Shown: in pieces, positions 1 to 11,540 of the stretch | Numbering within the stretch: position 1 is the first letter of the stretch | Layout of the letters: the number at the start of each line of letters is the position of its first letter | Assembly: GCA_907164885.2 (NCBI GenBank) | Contig: OU015492.1 | Coordinates: forward strand, 196,726,460 to 196,790,459 | DNA length: 64,000 nt | Direction of reading: 5' to 3' | Source of the DNA: Dolomedes plantarius | Lineage: Eukaryota; Arthropoda; Arachnida; Araneae; Dolomedidae | Notes under the pieces: model-generated | What the model was told of the DNA's origin: nothing | The model's database searches: none | What the model saw: the letters and a program-made list of their open reading frames with translations, nothing else | Program-made: the position numbers and the translations under genes

Positions 1-2573
1 GGAATTGACTGCATATTGATTAGTTAATCTAAAAAAAATTTATTGTACTTTGCATAACAGTGATGAATGATAAATCAAGTTCAATAAAAACTTTTGATTC
101 TCCAGAAAACTTTATTATGTATTGTGAAAAATTCCCCAATACTTCCTTCAATTTTTCTAAAAACATTCATATGCTTAAGTTTCGAAAAAACTTTAGTTAC
201 TTAAAACAGTAATTAATCTTAAGTTTTATCACGATGTATTGTAATTATAAAAGCATAGGAAATTTTTTTTGACAGATTTTAGTTAATATACATGTGTGAA
301 AGTTATTTTTCCCTTATAACAAATGAGGACCTAGTCCAGTTAAAAGGTATAATAAATATGAATATATATTTAGAAAATTGCATAACCCATTAAAATTTAT
401 AAATACTTATAGAACGATTTACTTTACTTAGCAATGGCGAGAGAGTGTGTAAAAAGTAAAAAATTAAGTTTGTTTTTCGATTTTCCTAATACCGCTTTTA
501 TGTTTTATTACTTCATTTATTAGAAGTCGGATTCCAATCTAACCATTAACAATAATTTCAAGGGAAATCTGTTTCACATACTATGTTTTTAAGAGTATTA
601 ACACTTGAAAAATAAAACAGTATTTTAAAGCTCCGCACTTTGGTTGATCTTTTATTGTTTTCACATAAACTATGCATTTATTCTTTTGCCGAAATAACTG
701 ATGATTTTTCCCTGTATTTACTTTTGTAGATGTACCCTTAGTAATAATAGAACATTTTGATATGCCATGGATGTACTGTATATCTTGTCATACCTGTCAT
801 TTTGAAAATCATGAAGTAAGTTCAATAACGATGATGAACTATATCGATTATTAGAGGCGCATTTATCATGACCACATCTATCTTTAGACCATAATGCAAC
901 GGAAGAAGTGTGTCACCGAAAAAATGAATTATGTGAATTTCTGCCACCATATCGTAAGCCCTATACAAAATATCGAACTAGCAAATGTCTGTGGTGGGCA
1001 GTTATGTCCTAGTCACAAGTTTTTCATACATAAGTAGTTTGTTTTGGTCTAATTATGTTTAAATTATTCTCCAAATACTAGTAATATTTGTAATAATTTA
1101 ACCTTGAAAGCCACTTCTCGGATAAAAAGCTTATTTATTTATATAACAATAGTGTTGATAAAATTAAATTTTACGTAGAGAGTAAATACATATGTTTGAT
1201 AAATTCCACCTAATACACATTTATTTTAAGCTTGATTGATTAAACTTGAGAAAATCTAAAATTCAAACTAAATTTTACTTTCTATATTCCTTTTTTAAAC
1301 TAATAAATCTTATGCTTTCTGGCTGAAATACATAATTCAAACATAGTTTTGTACATCAAAATATCTTAACAATTGAAGTTATAGTATTTTTATATAACTG
1401 TAGTTTATTTTTAGTTTAATAATAACTTAAAACATTTAAATAAATTATACGAAAATTCTATTATAATTATGTTTATCGTTACAGTAAATAACGATTATGC
1501 AACCACTATCCAGCCTGCTATAGGAGTAATACTTTCTATTTCAATATGTATTTGCAATAGTTGTCATTACACTTGAACAAGTAGATCCACGACATAGAAG
1601 GATTATTGTGGAAACATTTGTAGATTGAATTAGAAAGCCGAAGGAAAACTGCGGAATTTCAATTTAACGCTACTCTGTCCAAAATTATTGGATTTATTCA
1701 ATTAACTATTTCATTTCTTTCCATGGTATGATACAAACATGTTAAATACAATTTATTGATAAATCAAACTAGATCGGAAGGGTTTTCTGAAGCACATCTG
1801 TATGTAACACATGTAAGCTTAAATTGAAAATTTATGTTAACATAATCACTGTCGATGTTGGAAATTTAATCTATATCATTTAAGCCTAAAGTAACGTACT
1901 TTTAACAATATAAATTGTGCTTTGATAAAATCAGAGGGATAAATTTATACAAATACAACGCATGGGATAAGACTGATGCCTATTTACTGAAAAAATATTT
2001 CTGGGTACTCAAAACAACGATTTGAGCTTTAAAACTAAGTGTCCAACCTCAGTTTTTTAAGAAACCCGAGCAAGATAATTATTCTAAAGAATTACTTTTG
2101 AATGTTCTCTTTTTAATTAAATAAACTCGAGATAGTTTTCACTTCAATGAACATTTCATTACAAGCTAACGAAGTTTTTATTATCTTTTATGGTATTCAA
2201 AATTCCCTGATTAGTAGCTTCACTTTGCATTTAATTGAGCATGAATAAAAACCTTTATCAGCCTTCAAGAAAGAGGTATTAAATGTTTTTACTAACTTTT
2301 TTTCCAGATTTTACTCAATTTGTATAAATTTAATAACTAATTAAATTTTAAAGATATTTTTTCTGGGGTCTGTTGATAAATTAAAAAAAATAATTAATAA
2401 ATTTTTCTGATAGAGTGGTTTAATTAAAAATATACCAGTAAAGTGTATTAGAGAAAAAAATACTTTACAGGGAAGATGTCAATTTATTCCCATAAAAATG
2501 TTATTAGAGCGATTTAAGAAATGAAGAAGGCTTTTAAGAAACTACATTTATAGTTTCTTGTTTCTCACCATAT
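1..2573. other. AT-rich DNA with no recognised feature
   Basis: I see no gene, RNA gene or repeat family in this stretch. Short frames are all broken by stops. A short coding-looking frame near 895-1010 has no start or flanking support, so I do not call it. Confidence 0.6.
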
Positions 2574-3275
2574 TTAAGGGGGTCCTGGACACATTTTTTA
2601 TAAAAAATTTATTTATTGAGTTAAAATTTTGAATTTTTTTGTGATGGTCAACCATATAATTTGTAAACAAAATCCCAATATAAAATTTTTCAAAAAGTTT
2701 TAAAAAAATTTGAAATTTAAAATTTTTAATAAAAGTGGGGTAAATTAAAATCTTTATAACTCGAAATATTATTTGTCAATTTTTAAAATTTTTTCATTTA
2801 ATTAAACAGAAATATATAAATTTTAATTTTGATTCAGCATTTTTTTAAATATTAATTTTTAAAGAAATTAAAAATATTTAGATTAAAAATTACAAAAAAA
2901 AATTATGTAACTTATTTTTAAAAAATTATATTTTCAAAAGTAAATATTTTTTTCAAATTTGCTGTATCAAAATTAAAGTAAAATAGTTGAAAAAGACATG
3001 TTCCAAGTTTTAACCATTTTATCTGCCGGTTCTTGCCTTATAACAATTTAAAGACGAGAAAGGGGGAAAAAACCCATAATACAGAAAAACGCACTTACAG
3101 GATTAAACAACGATTGGTTACTATTAGAATGTTGGAAAAAAAATAATAATTTATCCTGTTCTAATTAAGATAGAAACATGATTTAAACGTCATTTTAAGC
3201 GTAAAACGAAAAAAAATTTAATGCAATAAAAAAGTTTCTAAAATTTGAGCAATTTTGTGTCCTGGACCCCTTTAA
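2574..3275 (+). mobile_element. TTAA-flanked MITE, family 1, copy 1
   Basis: A non-coding element of about 700 bp bounded by TTAA at 2574-2577 and 3272-3275. Its termini are inverted: it opens GGGGGTCCTGGACACA and closes TGTGTCCTGGACCCC. The GTCCTGGAC core of each end is itself palindromic. Three more copies occur at 18166, 43743 and 60415, which makes this a dispersed family rather than a chance match. TTAA target duplication is typical of piggyBac and some other cut-and-paste superfamilies. There is no reading frame of note, so any movement would depend on a transposase encoded elsewhere. The interior is very A/T rich. Confidence 0.85.
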
Positions 3276-3626
3276 TTTCCTCATCTGAATGCCACTTTTC
3301 TTCTCACCGTGCACACAAAAACCTTGCAGAGCTCTCCCACAGGTATCTTACACGCAGCAATCACAGGCATCTTTTTAGGAAGGGTGAAGTAGCCAAACCA
3401 CAAGCCTTTGAAAACGAGAACTCATCAGACTGACTCATTAATAATTGTTTCCTTTTAAGTGCATATTACCTCACACGTGGAAGCGAAAATTGAATAGATC
3501 AAGTGTCATAAAATCACGAAAAATGGGGAGAAATTCAGCTGCAAACTGTTCCAGTCATTCAAATCATTCGAATCGTTCTTCAAATTCAAATAACATTTAA
3601 AATGTGATGGAGAATCAACCATGTAA
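3276..3626. other. Unassigned spacer
   Basis: A stretch of about 350 bp between the MITE and the Helitron-like element. It contains a 62-codon frame at 3245-3433 that begins inside the MITE terminus and resembles nothing I know. I see no other signal. Confidence 0.5.
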
Positions 3627-4321
3627 TCTATATATATAAAACAGTTCCGTAACTGACTCATTCATTCACTGACTGACTGACTGACTGACATACAACGCAC
3701 AGACCAAACCGCTGGACCTAAAGGGCTGAAATTTTTGCATGGCGATTCTTCTAATAGTGTATGGGTGCACTAAGAAAGATTTTTCAAAAATTCTTCTTAG
3801 ATTTTTTTAAATTAAATTTTTAAGCTGTTTTTTAAGATTTTTTTACGTTTGCATTTAAAATAATACATTGAGGGTTATAAAATTTATATCACGAGAAAGA
3901 TCATAAAAATTCCTTTAAAATGAAATTTTTTTCGAATTTTTACCTCCATTTCCTGATTTTTGGTGAATTTTTAAAGATTAATTTTTAGAATTTAATTTAT
4001 TAAATGCTGATCACGTGATTTCTTTTTCTGGTACTTTCAATAAATTTATCGTCCCGTGCGTAACAACTAAATAGACAAAAAAATATTTTTTTCTCTTTCT
4101 AATGCAGCAGACGATTGGATATTATCCAAAAAAATGCATATCCCTTACGATTTTTTTATAAATATATATATATAGATAGATATATATTTTGCATCAATTG
4201 TATACATTGATCATCGCATTTATTATAAATATATATATTTATTTTTTGGCATAAATTGCATACGTTGACCGTTGTATTTAATTTGAATGTACTCCGTAGC
4301 CAAGCGCGGGTTTTCAGATAG
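3627..4321 (+). mobile_element. Short non-autonomous Helitron-like element
   Basis: The left end TCTATATATATAAAACAG follows an A at 3626. A CTGACTGACTGAC run and text of the type 'accaaaccgctgg...gggctgaaattttgca' come next, a layout I associate with arthropod Helitron 5' ends. The right end reads CCAAGCGCGGGTTTTCAGATAG followed by T at 4322, close to the usual GC-rich hairpin plus CTAG terminus, with one base changed. Insertion between A and T fits rolling-circle Helitrons. No Rep/helicase is encoded, so it would be non-autonomous. The interior repeats an A/T-rich segment of roughly 70 bp twice (about 4160-4290). Confidence 0.6.
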
Positions 4322-5178
4322 TAATTAATAATTCGTAAATCATGCCGACCACTGCGAATGCATAAACGGCAAGGTTTTGTATATAAGTCACATTAACTAA
4401 ACAAAGCAACTTAAGTTCAAAAATAACATAATTCCTGCCTAACCATATCCGTGGCAACAGACTCTCTACTTGGAGGTCTAAAACAAATTAAATTTTCGAG
4501 CTGGCCGTTTCCGGTTCCAGTCGACTTTTTCCTTTCTGTATTTATTTCTGATTACAAGCAAAGTTAAATTACAATACATTTCTTCTTCTTTTCTTTTTGA
4601 TTTCTATGTGTAACAGTAGACAAGTAGTATTACAACTCATACAACTCAAAAATACATCATGTAAAATTAATATCACAGATAATACATTAATAAATTCACT
4701 CGGCAACGGTTTTGCACACACTACCAACTTACATAATAATAACTAACTGTGTGTATACCTTTAAATTATATTTAGTTATCCTACATTATATATGTGGGCG
4801 CGGGGTTGGAGTAAAAGATCCACAACATAAACTAACTAGAAACCATCGTAAATAACAAAAACAATTACATTTATTTAGAAAGAATTGAAAGAAAAACGTA
4901 CTCAGTCCACGACGGAATCCAAAGCGGGAGTCTTAATGTTCTCCCCAAACAGAGTAGAGGGGTCGTGATAATGTTCGTGCTAGCGGCGCCCTCTTGCGCC
5001 AGACATAATATGCGTTTACAAATAACATTTCATGAAGTTTAAAGTTCATAGTTAAGAGTTCAGTTCTGCTTTCTACAAATCGGCCATCCTAGCTGTCATG
5101 CGGCCTCGGATGACATTAAGCAATAGGCACTGACAGTCTCTGAAAAAAGAAATAAAATGGAACACACTTACAATACAC
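4322..5178. other. Unassigned; GC-richer patch 4900-5110
   Basis: There is no open frame I can support. The patch at about 4900-5110 has higher GC and text such as GCGGCGCCCTCTTGCGCC, which could be an LTR or leader fragment. I found no partner copy or TG...CA ends to prove it. Confidence 0.4.
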
Positions 5179-5345
5179 GGGACCATGCGGGGGATGCGCT
5201 GGTGCTGACATCAAGTACATGGGACCATGCAGGGGGTGCTCTTGTGGTGACATCGGGTACATGGAACCATGCAGGGGATGCTCTTGTGCTGACATCGAGT
5301 ACACAGGACCATGCAGGGGATACTCTGGTGCTGACATCGTATATA
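5179..5345. repeat. 42-bp minisatellite, four units
   Basis: Four head-to-tail 42-bp units start at 5179, 5221, 5263 and 5305, each built on GGACCATGCAGGGGATGCTC followed by TGGTGCTGACATC. As 42 is a multiple of three, both strands stay open. The plus strand gives a 14-residue repeat around DHAGDALVLTSST, and the minus strand gives one around QEHPLHGPMYPMSA. Neither frame has a signal peptide or a recognised domain, and both are under 90 codons. A plain minisatellite is the safest call; a short repetitive protein is possible. Confidence 0.75.
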
Positions 5346-5487
5346 TTTTTTTCATTTACTAATTTTATTATTATTCTTTTATTAATTTTATTATTTTATA
5401 TCCTTATTTATTTACTTGCTAATTAATTATTTATTCATTTTTTCTTTTATATCAACCTTCTTTTTCACTTCTTCATCTCATAACGCA

Positions 5488-5580
5488 AGTTGCCCTGAGT
5501 CAGGCCCGAACTCACTACCTTCTACGCTGAAATGCAGAGCCTTAGCTCTGAGCCACTGATCTACACTGGTGATCTTTTTA
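5488..5580 (-). mobile_element. tRNA-derived SINE head (minus strand)
   Basis: Read on the minus strand, the segment contains a box-A-like GTGGCTCAGAGCTAAGG and, about 30 bases on, a box-B-like GAGTTCGGGCC. That is the spacing of an internal RNA polymerase III promoter. It cannot be folded into a clean cloverleaf, so a SINE relic is preferred to a functional tRNA. No second copy in the window confirms the family. Confidence 0.4.
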
Positions 5581-6237
5581 ATTCCCTTCAGTAACTTTCT
5601 CTCTCCAACCTTATTATGCAAAACACTAATATTATTTAATCATTCTTTGATCTAGTTGTTTCCCTATAAATGCACATTTATTTTCTTCTCTTCTATTTTT
5701 TTTTTCTTTCTTTCTTTCTTTCACTGAATCTTTTCTATCTCAAATTAGGTTATTCATTAATTAAATGCCAACACCGCATCAACACACACTTGAATTTTGA
5801 TTGGCCTTTCCGTTCTTTTAAACAAAACGCCCATCTGGATTTTCAGTGTAATCTTCTAGATGCTCCTGTCATCTCTCACCTACTAGCCACTATTCAACCA
5901 TGTAATAAAGGAAAACGAAAGAAATAGGCTATTAACATCTGAGAAAAGACTTAGGTATCCTAACATTGTTTAGGTAGATTCTAATATTCGTTCGCTTTAT
6001 TATAAAAAGGCTGCAATTTATTAGACATTTTCTAGTGATCTTTTATAGAGTAAGTCACTCATGTCATAGAAAATTTAAAAACAAAAATTCACACAAATGC
6101 ATATGCAATTGTAAATACACTAGATGAAAGGGGGCCTCTAATATCGTTTTTATGTCAAAAATTTATGAATCTCGCTTAGGTATATTGAAAAAAGTAATGA
6201 TTAACGATAATACCCGATCTAAATAATTGGAGTATTA
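5581..6237. other. Unassigned AT-rich DNA
   Basis: It holds a pyrimidine-rich run (5690-5730) and an 85-codon frame at 5670-5927 that opens with a low-complexity hydrophobic stretch and matches nothing known to me. I regard that frame as chance. Confidence 0.5.
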
Positions 6238-6284
6238 TTTCTGACGTAACAATACTTCGAATGAAAGTATTGTTACGTCAGAAA
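6238..6284. repeat. Perfect 20-bp inverted repeat with 7-nt loop
   Basis: The arm TTTCTGACGTAACAATACTT (6238-6257) and its exact reverse complement (6265-6284) flank the loop CGAATGA. The arms contain TGACGTAA, which resembles a CREB/ATF-type site, and TGTTACG, a common LTR start. It could therefore be a regulatory palindrome, a small fold-back element, or two abutting LTR ends. Confidence 0.8.
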
Positions 6285-7480
6285 AAAAGAATGCAAGTAA
6301 TCACGCCAAGTCCGTGGCAATGGACAATCAAGCCGTCTTGCTGCCGCTGTGCAGGATATGCTCTGTGGGCTTGGGGTGTAGGTTAACTGTCTGGCTATTA
6401 TGTGGAATTAAACAGGTTATAAAATAGTTGATCGTATAGTGGCACTTTTAAAATTGATAATCGGAGAAAACACATTCTGACACATGTCTGAGATAATTTG
6501 TAAAACAAACCCAATTTTAATAAATAATATTAGCATTTAATTTCTCTTCTTCTTATTTAAAATCAATTTTATCGTTAGTTACAATTCGCAAAGAAATAAC
6601 ATAATAATTATCTACATATATTAAGAAAGTATTTTAACACATAATAAAACCTAGCTACATATATTAATTATTCTGTGCTCTCGCCTGATTAAATATATTA
6701 CAAATTATTTTTACTGACCACCACCCTCATTGTAGACTGACGATTTGGTCTCATAGTTTTACTAAACTTGGTCCAAAAGCAGACCAGGAATCTCGAGATA
6801 CCTCAGCATACAAAAATGGCGACTGGGGCTGAAGAGCGGACAAACTCGAGCTATATCCCAGGCAAAGCTTTTTTTTAACGGACTCAAAAAACCGTTAAAA
6901 CTTCCCAGCACCGAAAACGCAGAGGTCAGAAAATGTTCTAGAACAATTAACACCTTTCAGATATATGATTGATTAAAAGATGGTTGCTGGGTCGTTGCTA
7001 TGAAGGAGCTAAGTCTCCCTAATGACCGAGAGGGTGGCAAATAATTCTCCCTTCTTGTGCAAATGACCTTGTGTACTATCCGTACTGTTACGGGTCACAC
7101 TTAATTGTATACGGGAGGCACATTCCCTTCTTCTAGGAAAACCGCTACGAAAAACCACAGGAATGATTTTCAGCACATAAACAATTTAAGATTTACAAAA
7201 TAAAATAAATACACTTATAAATGTGAATGGAACCGAATAAATGTTGTTTCGAAATTGTGAAATAGTATTTCACAATTAGCAGTATTAGTAGTATTTAATA
7301 GTATTTTATAGTAGAAAATAGTATTTTTTTAGAGTTAAAACAGTATCTTAATCAAAATAATTACAAAAGTCATGTCACACTGGCCTAGTGCACAGAGTGT
7401 CCACATCGGCATGGATCTAACCTCGGAAGTCCTTAATGCAATGTCGGCCTTGTCCGGTGCCTTAGTAATCCTTTAAATAT
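6285..7480. other. Unassigned; two GC-richer patches
   Basis: The patches at 6290-6410 and 6730-7160 are less AT-rich than their surroundings and may be old LTR or leader DNA. TGTTACGGGTCACACTT at 7086 looks like an LTR start, but I could not find its matching end. Nothing coding is supported. Confidence 0.4.
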
Positions 7481-7483
7481 TAG

Positions 7484-8045
7484 ATGAAACATCGAATAAT
7501 CGGTATAAAAGATACAGCTTTCGTTACAAGAAACCGTGTCCTATGGTACCACAAACATTTTAACTGGAGTTCAAATGAGTGGCAACGTATCATCTGGTCA
7601 GATGAATTGGGCTTCACACTGTGTCCTACTAACAGTAGACTTTACGGACGAAAACTTGACGAAAACTTTCTAAAATCCTACCATACTGACTTTTTGGCGC
7701 CTATTCTTAAGCATGGCGGGGTCGGAGTTCTCCGAGGCTGTGGGGAACTATGTATTTGCACTGTTATCCAGAGTTGATTGTTCTTCAGCGTCCTGTGACA
7801 TCGGAAATCTGCGAAAAGCTTTATGGCCTACTACAATACAATCTATGTCGCAGGTCTAATTCCTTAAGGTCAGCCCGTACTTCCTAAACGATAATTCACT
7901 CGGAAATCGTACGGGAAGAGTCAAAACGGGGTTTGAAAGTCATGAAGAGGAGAAAAAGCTCTTAATCGCCTGACTGTAATGTTATTAAATATTTATTAGA
8001 AGATTTGGAGAGAAATGTTCGATCAGGTTCATCCTTTCAAATATC
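7484..8045 (+). pseudogene. Tc1-type transposase remnant
   Basis: The frame at 7484-7777 reads through a Tc1-like core. WQRIIWSDELGFTL matches the first catalytic block, where S/TDESRF is usual, followed by PTNSRLYG and FLAPILKHGGVGV, which corresponds to the 'KHGGGSVMVWG' block. The frame then breaks. A later piece near 7925-7970 resembles the end of a Tc1 transposase (FESHEEEKKLLIA). The second catalytic aspartate and the final glutamate are missing or scrambled, and the N-terminal DNA-binding half is absent. I see no terminal inverted repeats, so the boundaries are approximate. The element was evidently inactivated long ago. Confidence 0.6.
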
Positions 8046-9101
8046 CTTCTGATAGTCAGACTATATGTTGCTTGATGAATGGTATCTGATTCCAATATCA
8101 TTTTATTTTACCTCGAATGCATACTGTTTTGCAAGCAAAGGGTGAGTTTACAGTTCATAAATAAAAAAATTATGCAAAATTGGTCACGTTTCTTTTATTT
8201 TGATAACCCTCAGTAGAATTTTCCAAATGATGCATGTTTAGAAAAATTTAACTTTGTCAAAATATTTGCCATCATTTACATCAAATTTTAAAATATAGTT
8301 AAATTCATAGTGCACATTTTTTATATATTTAGAAATCCCTATAAAAGGAGTTAACACCTTAAGATCTATTTTTGAGACATACGTACGTGGTTTGTTAAAT
8401 ATATCATATCTATACCCCCATGTTTAATACTCATAGTGTAAAGTACAATCTACGAACAAATCTATAATACTACGAGCACAAAATTTAGAAAAATAATAGG
8501 TGTAATTGTTCAGAATGCCCGTCTCTTTTTTCTTGTAGAAACTTTATTAGCGTCAAAGTCTCCTAAACATGGTTTATATAATCTTTTTAAAACTTCTTTT
8601 ATAAAACTATATTAATTTCCTCTATGGTTTAAGCAACAGTTTGAAAAAGGTTCATTTGACATAATCCATCATTGAAAAAAGGTTCTCGACGTTAATCGAG
8701 AGTTTTTGTTATCGGGGGAGTTGCATAAACTCTAAATTAACTTAAAAAATGAAGCGAAATTTGGTTCAATTAGGAATTTATTTTCTCGGAGAAGGTAAAA
8801 GAATTAATTTTTATATTATATCCTCCCTTCACGTTTGTATAACCAATTATTTTAAGCACAAAGATAAGGTTATCAGATATTTTCAATTTATACTTTAAAC
8901 CAATATCTTAAAAATTGGTTTTCCAAGATGTCGCCCACATCATACATATAGGATGGCAAGATGTCTAGGGGAATGATTATGCAAAACTCTTGCAGAAACG
9001 AACAATATTTAATATTTTTTTGGACATAACAACTTACATAGGGACATTTACAACACAGCTAATATATGTACATTAAGAAATAAGATGAGCGTTCTCTTCA
9101 C
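8046..9101. other. Unassigned AT-rich DNA
   Basis: No gene, RNA or repeat could be supported. Stops are frequent in all frames. Confidence 0.55.
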
Positions 9102-9153
9102 CATACAATACAACTCATCATACAATACAACTTCATCATACAATACAACTCAA
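9102..9153. repeat. Short tandem repeat CATACAATACAACT
   Basis: Three successive 17-18 bp units built on CATACAATACAACTCAT. They sit at the start of a GC-richer stretch (about 9150-9330) that encodes nothing recognisable. Confidence 0.7.
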
Positions 9154-9324
9154 TTCCGTTCATTGGCAGTCGCTCTCGGAGATGACCTCGCTCGTCTCTC
9201 CCTACGACCGCTCTCCCGTTTTTTCCTTCTCGCATGTTTACCTTGCCGCGCAAACCTCAGCGACATCTAGTAGCTATTCCGCACAACTCTTGTACGGTTT
9301 GTCTTGCTCCTTTGCTCCTATATA

Positions 9325-9500
9325 CATCGGTTAGAGACGTGAGCTTCTACGAAGTGAACTCGGGTTTGAATTCCGCACAAGGAATGATTGTTATTGTGAT
9401 GTTTCCACATCATAGGGAAAAGGGCTGTTTCACAGACATGGTGCTCTCGCAATAAAATAGCTAACACCATAAGTGGTATGGATGGGTCAAAGTAATAAAG
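9325..9500 (+). mobile_element. Probable tRNA-derived SINE
   Basis: The box-B-like CGGGTTTGAATTCC is preceded by GGTTAGAGACGTGAGCTTC, which could serve as a degenerate box A. It is followed by a non-tRNA body. The layout resembles arthropod SINEs in which the tRNA head reads '...gggtttgaatccc...'. No second copy in the window confirms it. Confidence 0.4.
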
Positions 9501-10438
9501 ATAAATTACCTGCAGTGTTGGGAAAACAAAATTTGCATGCTAAATATTTAATTTTCTATTAATGTTTAAGCTATGATTCTAAACATATAAAATTAATAAA
9601 GGCTACTAGAACTTCACTTCTAGTAATTCTTCTTCACAAGTTCGATTTAACCGAAAAAATATTAGAACTTAAAAATAAATACTGCAACATTTAGTTAGTC
9701 TATAAGTATATATTTCAGTACAAAATCTGCCGATAACTCTTAACTTAAATCATTTGTATTTATATTTTATAAGTACTTTATTTAGGACAAACATGCCGAA
9801 AAGTAAGAATAATTTAGAAATAAAGCGTCAAATGAACAAACAAAAAAAAAAAACAATCATATGTCAAATGAACACAAACCGTGAATTGAAAACAGTCAAG
9901 CGCGAAAACTCAATCTCAGTCGTAACTTGCAGAACGCATCGAAAAATCGAACTTCAATTACATTTTGAAGCTTTTATCGTGTCAAAATAACAAACAAATG
10001 TTTTGAAAATAAACATATTTTTTTCGACTGAACGGGCTTCAACTATTCAGCATAAAACCGCGACTGGCACTGAATGTTTCGGGGACGGTTTCAATTTTCT
10101 CTCTAACATGAGGGAAATCGAAACAGCCACTGCATTAGTCATAGGCACTGTTTTTGATTTATAATTTCCTTGAAATAGAAGAGAACTTTTATTTTTTTAC
10201 TTTTTACAAACAATTTTCTGTGAAAGAAAATTTTAGTACTCGTGACAAATTGAAAAAAGGAATGGAAATACTCTCAATAGAAATTTTACAACATTTGAAA
10301 ACTCGAGTGCACATTAAATTTGAGTATCTAACCATAAATTTTGTAAAATAATACTGTTCACACGCTGTACTAGATTTGAACTGACTTCTAAAAGTTCTAG
10401 AAATGTAAATCAAACACTTGTATACATAAAGAGTACGT
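9501..10438. other. Unassigned AT-rich DNA
   Basis: Two short lysine-rich frames (9754-9990, 10154-10351) reflect A-rich composition. I see no family signature. Confidence 0.55.
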
Positions 10439-10450
10439 ACACACACACAT

Positions 10451-10532
<82 letters not shown>
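10439..10532. repeat. (CA)n-(TA)n microsatellite
   Basis: About 60 bp of CA dinucleotides run into about 27 bp of TA. The adjoining Tc1 element was inserted at a TA at its end. Confidence 0.95.
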
Positions 10533-11540
10533 TATCTACCAATAAGTATTTGGATACCTATGCAAATGAGGATATCTGCGGACCAGATATACGTCACGCT
10601 CTCCGCCGTTAAACATCGTGCAGGAAACAACATTGGCATTAGTCGCATACAAGATGCCACGAAGTGCAGAGTTATCTGATTTCGAGAAATGTGTAATCGT
10701 TGGGTATCACAGAAATGACCGATCTTTAAGGGACATACCTATCGAGCTGAATTACACAAAATCGACAGTGGCCTATGTGATTCGGAAGCGGCAATTATCG
10801 GAATGTGCCCAGAGTCGGCAGACACACGATACCGACGGATGCTATCCAGAGAAATTTGAAAGAACGGCATCCAACCGATGGCCCACATACTCCAGGAGTT
10901 TCAACAGACATCCGGGAGTGTTCTTTCGATGAATACCATCCGTAAGGAAGCACACCAGCTTGGTTTTCATGGTCTTGCTGCCACCCATAAGCCTTTGATC
11001 ACAAAGTCCAATCGTGTTGCTGTGGTACAAAGCACGTCGAAAATGAACCGCAGATCAATGGAAACGGATTCTCTGGACTCAAGGTTCATCCTCTACCTTT
11101 CGGATGGCATGGTCTGGGTCTGGCGTCCTCCTGGAGAATCCTCCTACCAGAATGCACTGTGCCCACAGTAAAGTTCAACGGAGGGGAAATTATGGTCTGT
11201 GGGATTTTCTTCTGGTCCACCATGTTATGGTGACAATGGGGTTAAGCGAATGGACTGGCTTGCCTAGAGCCCTGACCTTAACCCTATCGAGGACCTCTGG
11301 GACGAGTTGGATCGCAGAATTAAGAGGTGTAACAACGTCCAAAATCGGTGAAGGAACTTACATGTCTTCTCCAAGCCGAATGGAAGAAAATACCCGTAGC
11401 CGTCATACAAGGACTTGTGGAAACAAGGACTGAGGGTTGAGGCTGTAATTGCTTCTCGTGGATGCTCTACCAACTATTGAATATGAATAAATTTTGTTTT
11501 CCTTTTCTGTCACAAGTGTCCAAATACTTATTGGTAGATA
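10533..11540 (+). mobile_element. Tc1/mariner element, family A, defective
   Basis: Terminal inverted repeats are TCTACCAATAAGTATTTGGA at the left and its reverse complement at the right, each bordered by TA (10533-10534 and 11539-11540). The element is only about 1.0 kb, shorter than a complete Tc1 element (about 1.3-1.7 kb), consistent with an internal deletion. It abuts the (CA)n-(TA)n tract on the left. Confidence 0.85.
10654..11473 (+). pseudogene. Tc1 transposase, frameshifted and internally deleted
   Basis: The likely start is MPRSAELSDFEKC at 10654, just inside the left terminus. It leads into a helix-turn-helix segment (SLRDIPIELNYTKSTVAYVI), the N-terminal DNA-binding part of Tc1 transposases. 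The frame shifts near 10870, continues with 'HILQEFQQTSGSVLSMNTIRK', and shifts again. The end of the catalytic domain survives out of frame as SPDLNPIEDLWDELDRR, which includes the final glutamate. The stretch that should hold the second catalytic aspartate (the QDNAP/QDNAR block) is missing. The enzyme would bind and cut the element ends if intact; this copy cannot. Confidence 0.8.

Noticed and set aside
895..1010. A short coding-like frame (CHRKNELCEFLPPYRKPYTK)
   Set aside because: About 45 codons with no start, no convincing splice sites and no recognised similarity, in AT-rich DNA.
5488..5580. A functional tRNA gene on the minus strand
   Set aside because: Box A and box B resemblances are present, but no complete acceptor stem and cloverleaf could be drawn; a SINE relic is more likely.
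6270..7110. An LTR running from TGTTACGTCAG to the TGTTACGGG region
   Set aside because: The two ends are not in inverted TG...CA relation, and no target duplication could be read.
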